Below are positions 46,741 to 55,770 of a stretch of DNA of 64,000 nucleotides, piece by piece (the stretch's first letter is position 1; every line of letters begins with the position of its first letter). Both the position numbers and the translations under genes were made by a program. Source of the DNA: an uncultured Butyricicoccus sp. (GTDB taxonomy: Bacteria > Bacillota > Clostridia > Oscillospirales > Butyricicoccaceae); contig CAJFUJ010000057.1 of assembly GCA_904420185.1 (NCBI GenBank), positions 1 to 64,000 on the forward strand, in the 5' to 3' direction. The notes beneath the pieces were generated by a model, which was not told the origin of the DNA, searched no databases, and saw only the letters and a list, made by a program, of their open reading frames with translations.

Positions 46741-47456
46741 CAGAACAAGAACAACTGCAGCTCAAGCAAAACATCGAAGCGGTATATGAGCGCATCGAAG
46801 CTGCTGCCCAGAAAGCAGGGCGCAAAGGACGCGACATCCATTTGGTGGCCGCGTCTAAGATGAACGACGCCGAACGGGTGCGCGCTGCGATCCAATATGG
46901 CATCGGCATCGCGGGCGAAAACCGGGTGCAAGAGCTTTTGGAAAAATATGAACAGCACGCGTATGACGGCGCACAGCTGCATTTTATTGGGACCTTGCAG
47001 ACCAATAAAGTGAAATATTTGATAGGGAAGGTATCCCTTATCCAGTCGGTAAGCTCGGAAAAATTAGGCGCTGTAATTTCCAAAGAAGCACAAAAACATG
47101 GGATTCGTCAAGATATTCTCTTGGAAGTAAATATTGGGAAAGAAGAGTCAAAAAGTGGCCTAGACCCCGAAAATTTAGATAAAATTCTTGAGAATATTTG
47201 TAAAATGCCTGGTTTGCGCATTCGCGGGCTGATGGCAATTCCGCCAGCCGCGCAAGAAAAGGGCGGAAATTTGCATTATTTCGATAGAATGCGCCAACTA
47301 TTTATTGACATATCACAGAAAAAATACGATAATGTATCTATGGACTTTCTGTCAATGGGTATGTCCGGCGATTTTGAGGACGCAATTTCTTGCGGCGCCA
47401 ATATGGTGCGCGTGGGGACAGCGATTTTTGGCCTGCGTCCCTATATGATAAAATAA
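46737..47456 (+). CDS. yggS: YggS/YlmE family pyridoxal phosphate-binding protein
   Basis: IHLVAASKMNDAERVRAAIQYGIGIAGENRVQELLEKYEQ...LHFIGTLQTNKVKYLIGKVSLIQSV; LSMGMSGDFEDAISCGANMVRVGTAIFG. Confidence 0.95.
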   Translation: MTEQEQLQLKQNIEAVYERIEAAAQKAGRKGRDIHLVAASKMNDAERVRAAIQYGIGIAGENRVQELLEKYEQHAYDGAQLHFIGTLQTNKVKYLIGKVSLIQSVSSEKLGAVISKEAQKHGIRQDILLEVNIGKEESKSGLDPENLDKILENICKMPGLRIRGLMAIPPAAQEKGGNLHYFDRMRQLFIDISQKKYDNVSMDFLSMGMSGDFEDAISCGANMVRVGTAIFGLRPYMIK

Positions 47457-47491
47457 GGAAGTTAGAATATCCGTAAGGAGGAAATACAGCA

Positions 47492-47986
47492 ATGGCATCG
47501 TTAAAGGGATTTTTGGACTGGGTAAAAGGAGAGGATATGGAGGACGATTACGAAGAGTACGTCCCGCGCTCTCAACCGCGCCCCCAGCCACAGCCGAGCG
47601 CCGCACCCTCGCAGCAGGCGGCATCCACCGCCCCGCCCGCAGAGGACTCCCTTTCTTACACAGCAGACAACCAGCGGCCAAACAACAAAGTGGTAAACAT
47701 CCATGCGACCACCCAGCTTGCAGTTGTGCTGGTCAAGCCCGACCGGTTTGAAAATGCAGCCGAGATTGCCGACCACCTCAAGGACAAGCGCACGGTCGTG
47801 CTCAACCTGGAACAGACCAACAAGGATGTCGCCCGGCGCCTGGTTGACTTTTTAAGCGGTGTGGCCTATGCCAACGAGGGAAAGATCAAACGGGTGGCCA
47901 ACAACACCTACATCATCACCCCCTACAATGTCGATATCCTTGGCGACTTGTTGGACGAACTCGAAAACAACGGACTGTATTTGTAA
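47492..47986 (+). CDS. sepF: Cell division protein SepF
   Basis: VVLVKPDRFENAAEIADHLKDKRTVVLNLEQTNKDVARRLVDFLSGVAYANEGKIKRVANNTYIITPYNVDILGD. Confidence 0.95.
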   Translation: MASLKGFLDWVKGEDMEDDYEEYVPRSQPRPQPQPSAAPSQQAASTAPPAEDSLSYTADNQRPNNKVVNIHATTQLAVVLVKPDRFENAAEIADHLKDKRTVVLNLEQTNKDVARRLVDFLSGVAYANEGKIKRVANNTYIITPYNVDILGDLLDELENNGLYL

Positions 47987-47990
47987 GACT

Positions 47991-48263
47991 GTGACATATA
48001 TATTGATTCAGCTGGTGCTCACGATTATCCGGATTCTGGAGTTCCTGATGTTTGCCCGCGCGATTTTCTCCTGGTTCCCACAGATGCAAAATTCGTCAAT
48101 TGCCGAATTTTTGTATATGGTGACCGAACCGATTATTATGCCGTTCCGGAGCTTGCTCGATCGTTTCCGCGGGATGCGGATGATGCCGATCGACCTATCG
48201 TTTTTGTGCGCATTTGTGGCGCTAGAATTTCTTCGTATGCTGTTGTATTACAGCGTTTACTGA
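47991..48263 (+). CDS. YggT family membrane protein
   Basis: LIQLVLTIIRILEFLMFARAIFSWFPQMQNSSIAEFLYMVTEPIIMPFRSLLDRF; GTG start. Confidence 0.88.
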   Translation: MTYILIQLVLTIIRILEFLMFARAIFSWFPQMQNSSIAEFLYMVTEPIIMPFRSLLDRFRGMRMMPIDLSFLCAFVALEFLRMLLYYSVY

Positions 48264-48343
48264 CGAGGTACTGGCCGGGGCGGCTCCCCGGCCATTTACC
48301 GTATTTTACAATTTACCAAAATTGAACTGGAGGGATATTGGAT

Positions 48344-49060
48344 ATGCTGACTGTTCAGGAGATACAGGCTGTTAATTTCGAAAAAGCGGTTTTTGGCGGC
48401 TATGATATGAAGTCCGTAGATGAATTCCTTGAGCATATCACAGAGGATTTTGCGGCGCTGCAAAAGGAGAATGCAGCCCTCAAATCCAAGATGAAGGTAA
48501 TGGTCGATAAGATCGAGGAATACCGCAGCGTGGAAGAGGGGATGCGCCGCGCGCTGGTTTCGGCGCAAAGCATCGCCCAGGAAACGCTCGACAAGGCCAA
48601 GACCGAGGCCGAGCAGCTGTTGCTCAAGGCCCGCACAGAGGCCGAAAACCGCATCGAAAATTACCGGATGCAGATCGCCTCAGAGGGCAAAAAGCTGGAG
48701 GAGGCCAAGGCCAAAAATGCGGAATTTGTCGCGCAGCTGTCCGCCGTATACGAAGAGCAGCTCAAATCGCTGGTTTCGCTCTCGGCGTCGGACATCTTTG
48801 CGAGCGATCAGGCGTTTCCAACCGAGCCCATCTCGATGACCGCCGAGCCCACAACCCCGCAGCCGCCGGTATCACCGGTTTCCGATGACACCCAGCAGTT
48901 TACCACCGAACCGCCTGCGTCCGGACGCAACGATAAAAAGGAATCGCGCTTTAAAATCACCGAAGTGGCTCTTTCGAGCAGCGACGCGCCCAAGGCAGGC
49001 AGCAAGCCCCCCTTCGAAATGGACGACCTCCATCTGGGGGACACCAAACCCGGGAAATAA
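48344..49060 (+). CDS. divIVA: DivIVA domain-containing protein
   Basis: MLTVQEIQAVNFEKAVFGGYDMKSVDEFLEHITEDFAALQKENAALKSK. Confidence 0.92.
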   Translation: MLTVQEIQAVNFEKAVFGGYDMKSVDEFLEHITEDFAALQKENAALKSKMKVMVDKIEEYRSVEEGMRRALVSAQSIAQETLDKAKTEAEQLLLKARTEAENRIENYRMQIASEGKKLEEAKAKNAEFVAQLSAVYEEQLKSLVSLSASDIFASDQAFPTEPISMTAEPTTPQPPVSPVSDDTQQFTTEPPASGRNDKKESRFKITEVALSSSDAPKAGSKPPFEMDDLHLGDTKPGK

Positions 49061-49093
49061 AATTTGTAGACACGAAAGGACGGACACGGTACA

Positions 49094-51892
49094 ATGCCGC
49101 AGGATTATAACCAAACCATCAATCTTCCCAAAACCGATTTCCCCATGCGGGCGGGGCTCCCCAAGCGTGAACCCGGCTTTTTGGCCGATTGGGAACAAGG
49201 GGATAACCAGCTCTACCATGATATCATGCAGAAAAATGCGGGCAAGCCTCTGTTTGTGCTGCACGATGGACCGCCGTATGCCAATGGCAACCTCCATATG
49301 GGCCACGCGCTCAACAAGGTGCTCAAGGATTTCATCGTCCGCTATAAAAATATGGCGGGCTTTTACGCGCCGTACATCCCAGGCTGGGACACCCACGGCC
49401 TGCCGATCGAGCGCCAGGCCATCAAGGCCTACGGCATGGATCGGGACAAGGTCTCGGTTTCGGAATTTCGCCGCAAATGCGAAACCTTCGCCCGTGAGCA
49501 TGTGGACACCCAGCGCACCCAGTTCAAGCGCCTGGGCGTTCTTGGCGATTGGGAGCGCCCCTACTTGACCCTGACCCATGATTTCGAAGCCAAGCAAATC
49601 GAAATTTTCGGTGAGATGGCCAAAAAGGGGTATATCTATAAGGGGCTCAAGCCGGTCTACTGGTGCCCGCACGACGAGACCGCGCTGGCTGAGGCTGAAA
49701 TTGAGTATCAGGAAGAGCCGTGCGCTTCCATCTATGTGAAGTTTGCCGTGACCGACGACAAGGGCGTGTTCACTAAGCTGCTCGGGACGAGCGACAACAT
49801 TTACTTTGTCATCTGGACCACAACGACTTGGACGCTACCCGGCAACTTGGCCATTTCGGTCAACCCGGTTTTTGAATACGACCTGGTCAAGGTGCCAAAC
49901 GGCGAAATCTATGTGTTGGCCAAAGAATTGACCGAGTCGGTTATGCGGGCGTCAGGCATCGATTCTTGGGAGGTGCTTGGCACCGTGCTGGGCTCGGAGC
50001 TGGAGCTGATGAAGACCCAACACCCGATCATGGCACGCGAAAGCGTCATTCTGTGCGGCGACCATGTCACTTTGGACGCCGGCACCGGCTGCGTACACAC
50101 TGCCCCGGGCTTTGGCGCCGAGGACTTCACGGTCTGCCAGCAATATGGCATCCCGATCATCGTGCCGGTGGACGGCAAGGGCTATGCGACCGCCGACGCG
50201 GGCAAGTATGCGGGGATGTACTACGACAAGACCACACCGGTCATCCTGGAGGACCTGAAGGCGTGCGGTGCGCTGCTGGCCGTCGAGGAGATCGAACACA
50301 GCTATCCCCACTGCTGGCGCTGCAAACACCCGATCATCTTCCGTGCGACCGAGCAGTGGTTCTGCTCGGTGGACGCCCTCAAGGACAGCGCGGTCAACGC
50401 CTGCCACGAAATTACCTGGCTGCCCGGTTGGGGAGAGGAGCGCATGATTTCCATGATCCAGGAGCGCTCGGATTGGTGCATTTCGCGCCAGCGTATCTGG
50501 GGCGTCCCCATCCCGATCTTCCTGTGCAAAAAGTGCGGCAAGCCGTTGGTCAATGAGCAGACCATCCGCATTGTGTCCGACCTGTTCCGGAAAAAGGGCG
50601 CCAACGCCTGGTTCGAAATGGACGCCAGCGAGATTCTGCCGCCTGATGTACGCTGTGAATGCGGCGGTGATTCGTTCGACAAGGAGACCGACACCATGGA
50701 TGTGTGGTTTGACTCGGGCTCCAGCTGGGCGGCCGTCATCGCCGAGCGCGAAAAGCAGCCCATCCCGGTGGACGTATACCTGGAAGGCAACGATCAGTAC
50801 CGCGGTTGGTTCCAGTCGTCCATGCTCACGGCCATCGCCACCCGGGGCATCGCACCCTATAAGACGGTCATTACCCACGGCATGATCGTCGATGAAGAAC
50901 GGCAGAAAATGTCCAAATCGGCGGGCAACGGCATCAGCCCGCAAGACCTCATCAAGGAATACGGCGCAGATCTGCTGCGCTTGTGGGTGTCTTCGGCCGA
51001 TTACCGGCAGGATATGCGCATCTCCAAGGAGATGTTTAAGCATCTGTCGCAGAATTATCTCAAGATCCGTAACACCGCCCGCTATATTCTGGGCAACCTC
51101 AAGGGCTTTGACCCGGCCCAGCCAGTGGCCTATGACCAGCTGCCGCAGCTGGACAAGTGGGCACTGATGAAGCTGAACGATTTGGTAACCCGTGTGCGCG
51201 GCGGCTACGATGCCTATGAGTTCCATACGGTCATGCACGCCATCCACAATTTCTGCGTAGTGGATATGTCCAACTTCTATCTGGACGTCATCAAGGACCG
51301 CCTGTATTGTGATGGCGCCGACAGCTTGAGCCGCCGGGCCGCCCAGACCACCATTTACACCATTTTGGATGCGCTGGTGCGCATGATCGCGCCCATCTTG
51401 TGCTTTACCGCGGACGAAATCTGGAAAGCCATGCCCCATCGCGAAGGGGACGACCTGCGCAACATCGCCCTCAACGAGATGCCAGCCATTCAGGCGCAGT
51501 TTGATCTGCCGCAGCAAGAGCGCGCCAAGTGGGAGCGCTTGACCGCGCTACGTGACGAGGTGAATAAGGCGCTGGAGGCGGCGCGCAACGCCAAAGTGAT
51601 CGGCAAGCCGCTGGAGGCGTGGGTGACCGTCAAGGCAGGTGAGCGCACGGCAGGCTTCCTGGAGCAGTGCGGTTTGTCGCTGGAGGAGCTGGCGGCATTG
51701 TGCATTGTCTCCAAGCTGCGCGTGGTCCGCGATGCCGAACTCAACGGCGACGAAAAGGACCTCGCGGTGCAGGTAGAGCGCGCGTCGGGCGACCGGTGCG
51801 AGCGCTGCTGGATGTATGTCGATTCGGTCGGCCAGGATGCCGAGCACCCGTCCCTGTGCAGCCGGTGCGCTTCGGTCGTCCGGGCGCTGTAA
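49094..51892 (+). CDS. ileS: Isoleucyl-tRNA synthetase
   Basis: HDGPPYANGNLHMGHALNKVLKDFIVRYKNMAGFYAPYIPGWDTHGLPIE; KMSKSAGNGISPQD; C-terminal CERCW..CSRC zinc motif. Confidence 0.98.
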   Translation: MPQDYNQTINLPKTDFPMRAGLPKREPGFLADWEQGDNQLYHDIMQKNAGKPLFVLHDGPPYANGNLHMGHALNKVLKDFIVRYKNMAGFYAPYIPGWDTHGLPIERQAIKAYGMDRDKVSVSEFRRKCETFAREHVDTQRTQFKRLGVLGDWERPYLTLTHDFEAKQIEIFGEMAKKGYIYKGLKPVYWCPHDETALAEAEIEYQEEPCASIYVKFAVTDDKGVFTKLLGTSDNIYFVIWTTTTWTLPGNLAISVNPVFEYDLVKVPNGEIYVLAKELTESVMRASGIDSWEVLGTVLGSELELMKTQHPIMARESVILCGDHVTLDAGTGCVHTAPGFGAEDFTVCQQYGIPIIVPVDGKGYATADAGKYAGMYYDKTTPVILEDLKACGALLAVEEIEHSYPHCWRCKHPIIFRATEQWFCSVDALKDSAVNACHEITWLPGWGEERMISMIQERSDWCISRQRIWGVPIPIFLCKKCGKPLVNEQTIRIVSDLFRKKGANAWFEMDASEILPPDVRCECGGDSFDKETDTMDVWFDSGSSWAAVIAEREKQPIPVDVYLEGNDQYRGWFQSSMLTAIATRGIAPYKTVITHGMIVDEERQKMSKSAGNGISPQDLIKEYGADLLRLWVSSADYRQDMRISKEMFKHLSQNYLKIRNTARYILGNLKGFDPAQPVAYDQLPQLDKWALMKLNDLVTRVRGGYDAYEFHTVMHAIHNFCVVDMSNFYLDVIKDRLYCDGADSLSRRAAQTTIYTILDALVRMIAPILCFTADEIWKAMPHREGDDLRNIALNEMPAIQAQFDLPQQERAKWERLTALRDEVNKALEAARNAKVIGKPLEAWVTVKAGERTAGFLEQCGLSLEELAALCIVSKLRVVRDAELNGDEKDLAVQVERASGDRCERCWMYVDSVGQDAEHPSLCSRCASVVRAL

Positions 51893-51913
51893 GCGCGGAT
51901 TACACCGTATTGC

Positions 51914-51955
51914 AAAAAAGGGGACTGTCTTTTGTAGACCGTCCCCTTTCATTTA
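51914..51955 (+). terminator. Hairpin between ileS and lspA
   Basis: AAAGGGGAC tgtcttttgtagacc GTCCCCTTT. Confidence 0.7.
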
Positions 51956-51968
51956 GGGAGAAGTGTGC

Positions 51969-52469
51969 ATGATTTTAGGGATTCTTTGTGTTTTATGCGG
52001 CGTTTTGCTCGACCAAGTGGTGAAATATTGGGCGGTGCAGACGCTTACGGCCGGGGCTATCGCCATTATCCCGGGCGTGTTCGAGCTGACCTATGTGGAA
52101 AACCGGGGCGCAGCATTCTCTTTGCTGCAAAACCAGGTATGGCTATTTGTCATCATCACCTGTGTGGTGCTTTGTGCCATTTTTTTCTGCCTATATAAGC
52201 GGATGATGCGCACCCGGTTGGGCGTGTGCGCGCTGCTGCTGGTGGCTAGCGGCGCGGTAGGCAACCTGATCGACCGGGTGGTCCGCGGCTATGTGGTCGA
52301 CCTGTTTTACTTCCGGCTGATCGATTTTCCGGTTTTCAATGTGGCGGATGTGTTTGTCGTGTGCGGCGGCATCCTATTTGTGTACTATGTGTTGGTGCAG
52401 CACGACCGGGCGATGGCGCGCGAAAAAGCCGAGCCGGACAAGCCAGATGGGGAAGAGGCCGATGAGTGA
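51969..52469 (+). CDS. lspA: Lipoprotein signal peptidase (signal peptidase II)
   Basis: LDQVVKYWAVQTL, VENRGAAFSLLQ, GAVGNLIDRVVRGYVVDLFYF, FNVADVFV; alternative GTG start at 51963. Confidence 0.95.
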   Translation: MILGILCVLCGVLLDQVVKYWAVQTLTAGAIAIIPGVFELTYVENRGAAFSLLQNQVWLFVIITCVVLCAIFFCLYKRMMRTRLGVCALLLVASGAVGNLIDRVVRGYVVDLFYFRLIDFPVFNVADVFVVCGGILFVYYVLVQHDRAMAREKAEPDKPDGEEADE

Positions 52470-53382
52470 CACATTGACCGTCCAGGCCACGGACGCCGGC
52501 AAGCGGCTGGACGCCTACTTGGCCGAACAATACCCGGATATGACGCGGAACATGGCGCAGAACTTGATCGCAGACGGGCGGGTGACCTGCGCGGGCCGCG
52601 CGCTCAAAAAAAATTACAAACTGCTCGGGCAGGAGGTCTTGCAGATTGACCAGCCAGCGCCCCAAGCGGTTTCACTGCAGCCAGAAGATCTGCCGCTGGA
52701 CATTGTCTACGAAGATGGCGACATCATTGTGGTCAACAAGGCAAGGGGAATGGTGGTCCACCCGGCGGCCGGCAACTGGAGCGGCACGCTGGTCCATGCG
52801 TTGCTGTACCACTGCGGCGACCGGCTTTCGGGCATCAATGGGGAGATCCGGCCGGGCATCGTCCACCGGATCGACAAGGACACCAGCGGCCTGTTGGTCG
52901 TGGCAAAAAATGACGCGGCCCACCACGCGCTGGCCGAGCAGATCGCCCGTCATGCAGTGCGCCGGGAATATGAAGCCGTGCTGTCTGGCGTACTGCGGGC
53001 AGATACCGGCGTGATCTCCCAGCCGATTGCGCGGCATCGGACAGATAGGAAGAAAATGTCTGTTGATCCAGCAGGGAAGCCGGCGATTACCCATTATCAG
53101 GTGATTGCACGATATCCGGGCTATACGCACGCGGCGTTTTCACTGGAAACCGGCCGGACCCATCAGATCCGGGTGCATACCGCCTATATTGGACATCCAA
53201 TTGTGGGCGATCCTGTATACGGACCTAAAAAAGACCGGTTTGCGTATTTAAACGGCCAATGCCTGCACGCAGCGCATTTGACGTTTGACCATCCGCGGAC
53301 CGGCCAAACGCTGCGGCTTGACGCGCCGCTGCCAGAATATTTTGTCGAAGTTCTGCAAAAGCTGCAACGGCTGGCGCAATGA
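52462..53382 (+). CDS. RluA/RluD-family pseudouridine synthase
   Basis: GIVHRIDKDTSGLLVVAKNDAAHHALAEQI; HQIRVHTAYIGHPIVGDPVYG. Confidence 0.95.
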   Translation: MSDTLTVQATDAGKRLDAYLAEQYPDMTRNMAQNLIADGRVTCAGRALKKNYKLLGQEVLQIDQPAPQAVSLQPEDLPLDIVYEDGDIIVVNKARGMVVHPAAGNWSGTLVHALLYHCGDRLSGINGEIRPGIVHRIDKDTSGLLVVAKNDAAHHALAEQIARHAVRREYEAVLSGVLRADTGVISQPIARHRTDRKKMSVDPAGKPAITHYQVIARYPGYTHAAFSLETGRTHQIRVHTAYIGHPIVGDPVYGPKKDRFAYLNGQCLHAAHLTFDHPRTGQTLRLDAPLPEYFVEVLQKLQRLAQ

Positions 53383-53437
53383 CTGGATAAATCCGAAATA
53401 AAAATGAAAGAAAGCAGACAAACTGTGCAAAGATATA

Positions 53438-53487
53438 ATCCAAGGCGCAGCCGAAGCAAACAGCGGCAAACCGGCTGCGTCTTGGAT
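53438..53487. repeat. 16-bp inverted repeat, no T-tract
   Basis: ATCCAAGGCGCAGCCG (53438-53453) / CGGCTGCGTCTTGGAT (53472-53487). Confidence 0.85.
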
Positions 53488-53561
53488 AAAACCGGGAATT
53501 TCGAAAAAATCCCTCCCCAAATTATACAAAATCTTTATTTTGCATAATTAAATATCCGGCA

Positions 53562-53599
53562 AAGAGAGGGGCTTTCTTCCAGTTTTCCGCCCCTCTCTC
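53562..53599. terminator. Inverted repeat in rluD-hslO convergent gap
   Basis: GAGAGGGGC ... GCCCCTCTC. Confidence 0.65.
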
Positions 53600-53624
53600 A
53601 TATCGTTTTGCAATTTTAAAAATC

Positions 53625-53667
53625 AGCGCTGGACCTAGCCAATTGGTATCTGTCTAAGTTCAGCGCT
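53625..53667 (-). terminator. Probable hslO terminator (stem followed by GATTTTTAAA on minus strand)
   Basis: AGCGCTGGAC ... GTTCAGCGCT (one GU). Confidence 0.6.
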
Positions 53668-53681
53668 ACGTTTGCGTGATT

Positions 53682-54563
53682 TTATTTGTGCAGCGCTTGG
53701 TCCAAAATGCGCTGCATTTGATCTTTGGAAAACCGATACACCTGGTCACAAAATTGACAAGTAATTTCCATTTGATTTTCCTCGTCGATCAGCTTTTGCA
53801 GTTCCTTGGGACCCATGCTGATCAGTGCGCGCATTACCTTATCCTGATTGCAATTGCATCGGTATTCGAATGACGACTCCTCCAAGAATTCGACCGTGAA
53901 TCCTTGCAGCACGGTTGCAATGATCTCTCGCAGATGCATCCCGCGCGACAACATGGCCGTGATCGCCCCAGCATTCTGGATGTTTTCTTCCAGGCGTGCG
54001 ATATCCGTGTCGGTACAGCCGGGCATGAGCTGCACCAGGTACCCGCCCGCATGGCGCACGCTCTGGTCGGTATCCACCAGCACGCCCAAGGCGCAGGCCG
54101 ACGGGATCTGCTCGCTTTCAGCAAAATACCGGGTCATATCCTCGGCAATCTCGCCGTTGACCAGCACGGTCGTCCCGGTCACCGGGTCCTTCAGCCCAAT
54201 ATCCTTGATGACCATCACATAGCCCTGTCCCACGCCGGCGCCGACGTTCAGTTTGCCGTCCGGCCGCAGCGGCAAATCGCAGGCTGGATTTTGCAAATAA
54301 CCGCGCACATTGCCTTCGGCATCCGACACGCACACAATCGAACCCAACGGGCCGTTGCCCTTGATTTGCACGGTCACAGAGCCGTCATCGACCTTGAGCT
54401 GGCTACCCATAATCGAACAAATGGTCAGTGTACGGCCGAGCGCCGCGGTTGCGGTGGGCAGCGTACGGTGAATGCAGCGGGCGCGTTCTACCGTTTGGGT
54501 GCTGTCCACAGCCGTGATTTGGATGGCCGCGTCGGCGGCAATCGCACGAATGCGTGTATCCAT
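53682..54563 (-). CDS. hslO: Hsp33 redox-regulated chaperone
   Basis: GSIVCVSDAEGNVRGYLQNP...; C-terminal YRCNCNQDKV ... ITCQFCDQVYRF zinc cysteines. Confidence 0.95.
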   Translation of the reverse strand: MDTRIRAIAADAAIQITAVDSTQTVERARCIHRTLPTATAALGRTLTICSIMGSQLKVDDGSVTVQIKGNGPLGSIVCVSDAEGNVRGYLQNPACDLPLRPDGKLNVGAGVGQGYVMVIKDIGLKDPVTGTTVLVNGEIAEDMTRYFAESEQIPSACALGVLVDTDQSVRHAGGYLVQLMPGCTDTDIARLEENIQNAGAITAMLSRGMHLREIIATVLQGFTVEFLEESSFEYRCNCNQDKVMRALISMGPKELQKLIDEENQMEITCQFCDQVYRFSKDQMQRILDQALHK

Positions 54564-54566
54564 AGA

Positions 54567-55316
54567 TTATTTCCTCTTTCTAGCTGATATGAAAATCCGA
54601 TCCTCCCCGGTTAAGCGGTCGTAAGGCGCGGATGGAAATTGCAGTTCCGGATAGAATTGAACATCCAGGAAACCGAGATCGTCCAGCATTTGCGCAAGAA
54701 AATCGGGCGCATAGTATCGCTCGGTATGGGTTTCCTGCTGTCGTGACCAGCAGTCCCCTTCCCTTGTGAAAATGTCGAAATCATACCGGCATACCGGGTT
54801 TTTGAACACAGCCTGCCACACACAAAACACGTCGGCATCCTCGCGGACATAGCACTCCCCGTCCATCCGGTCGAATTTTTGCTGGGTATTGACGTCAAAA
54901 ATAAAGATGCCGCCAGGCTCCAAAAATAGCTCCACCCGGCGGAAGGCTTCCCGGAGCGTGGCAGGCTCTGTGATATAGTTGACACTGTCCAGGCAGCACA
55001 GGCATGCGTCCACCGTGCCGTACAGGTCCAGCCGCTCCATGCGCTGGTTGAGGAAAATCGGACGCGGCTGCAAAGAAAGGGTGTTGTCCATGGCTTGCAT
55101 GAGCATTTCTGCGGACGCGTCCACCCCGATGACCTCATAGCCGCGGCGCGCGAATTCGGCCGAAAGGCTGCCAGTGCCGCAGGCCAGATCGAGCAGCAGA
55201 TGGGGCTGGAGCCCCTCGGCTACAAAGATCCGTTCGAAAAAATCCGCCCAAGCGGCGTAGCCGACGTCATCGGTAAACCGGTCATAATAAGAGGAAAGGA
55301 ATTGGTAGCTGTTCAT
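54567..55316 (-). CDS. Class I SAM-dependent methyltransferase
   Basis: LLLDLACGTGSLSAEFARRGYEVIGVDASAEML. Confidence 0.9.
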   Translation of the reverse strand: MNSYQFLSSYYDRFTDDVGYAAWADFFERIFVAEGLQPHLLLDLACGTGSLSAEFARRGYEVIGVDASAEMLMQAMDNTLSLQPRPIFLNQRMERLDLYGTVDACLCCLDSVNYITEPATLREAFRRVELFLEPGGIFIFDVNTQQKFDRMDGECYVREDADVFCVWQAVFKNPVCRYDFDIFTREGDCWSRQQETHTERYYAPDFLAQMLDDLGFLDVQFYPELQFPSAPYDRLTGEDRIFISARKRK

Positions 55317-55317
55317 C

Positions 55318-55611
55318 TTACTCCTCTTGTTTCAGGCGGTCAAGTACGGTACGGTAGCCATCGGTGCCATAAATCAAGCATTTGTTGACCCGGCTAATGG
55401 TGGCCGTGCTCGCGCCTGTTTCGTGGACAATGTCGCTGTAAATCTGGCCGTGGTCGAGCATTTTGGCTACCTGGAACCGCTGCGCCATGGCGCGCAATTC
55501 GTTGATGGTGCACAGGTCTTCAAAGAAATTATAGCACTCCTCCACCGATTGCAAGGATAAAATGCCGGTGAAAAGCTCATCCATATGCCCGTCTTTCAAT
55601 TTGCTGTTCAT
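55318..55611 (-). CDS. YerC/YecD family TrpR-related protein
   Basis: SVEECYNFFEDLCTINELRAMAQRFQVAKMLDHGQIYSDIVHETGASTATISRVNKCL. Confidence 0.92.
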   Translation of the reverse strand: MNSKLKDGHMDELFTGILSLQSVEECYNFFEDLCTINELRAMAQRFQVAKMLDHGQIYSDIVHETGASTATISRVNKCLIYGTDGYRTVLDRLKQEE

Positions 55612-55770
55612 GCTGATTCCCTCCACCGCTTCGATAGGATTATTATTATAGTAACACATCACATTATGAAAGTAAATAAGCGCGGCAAAAAAACAAGAAT
55701 CAGTTGCGATCAATTGCAAACAGAAACAGGCGGAAGGTTTGGTTCCGCCGGTTTCATTTGCCGTATTCGC

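Noticed and set aside
49952-51517. 521-aa minus-strand ORF
   Set aside because: Antisense shadow of ileS.
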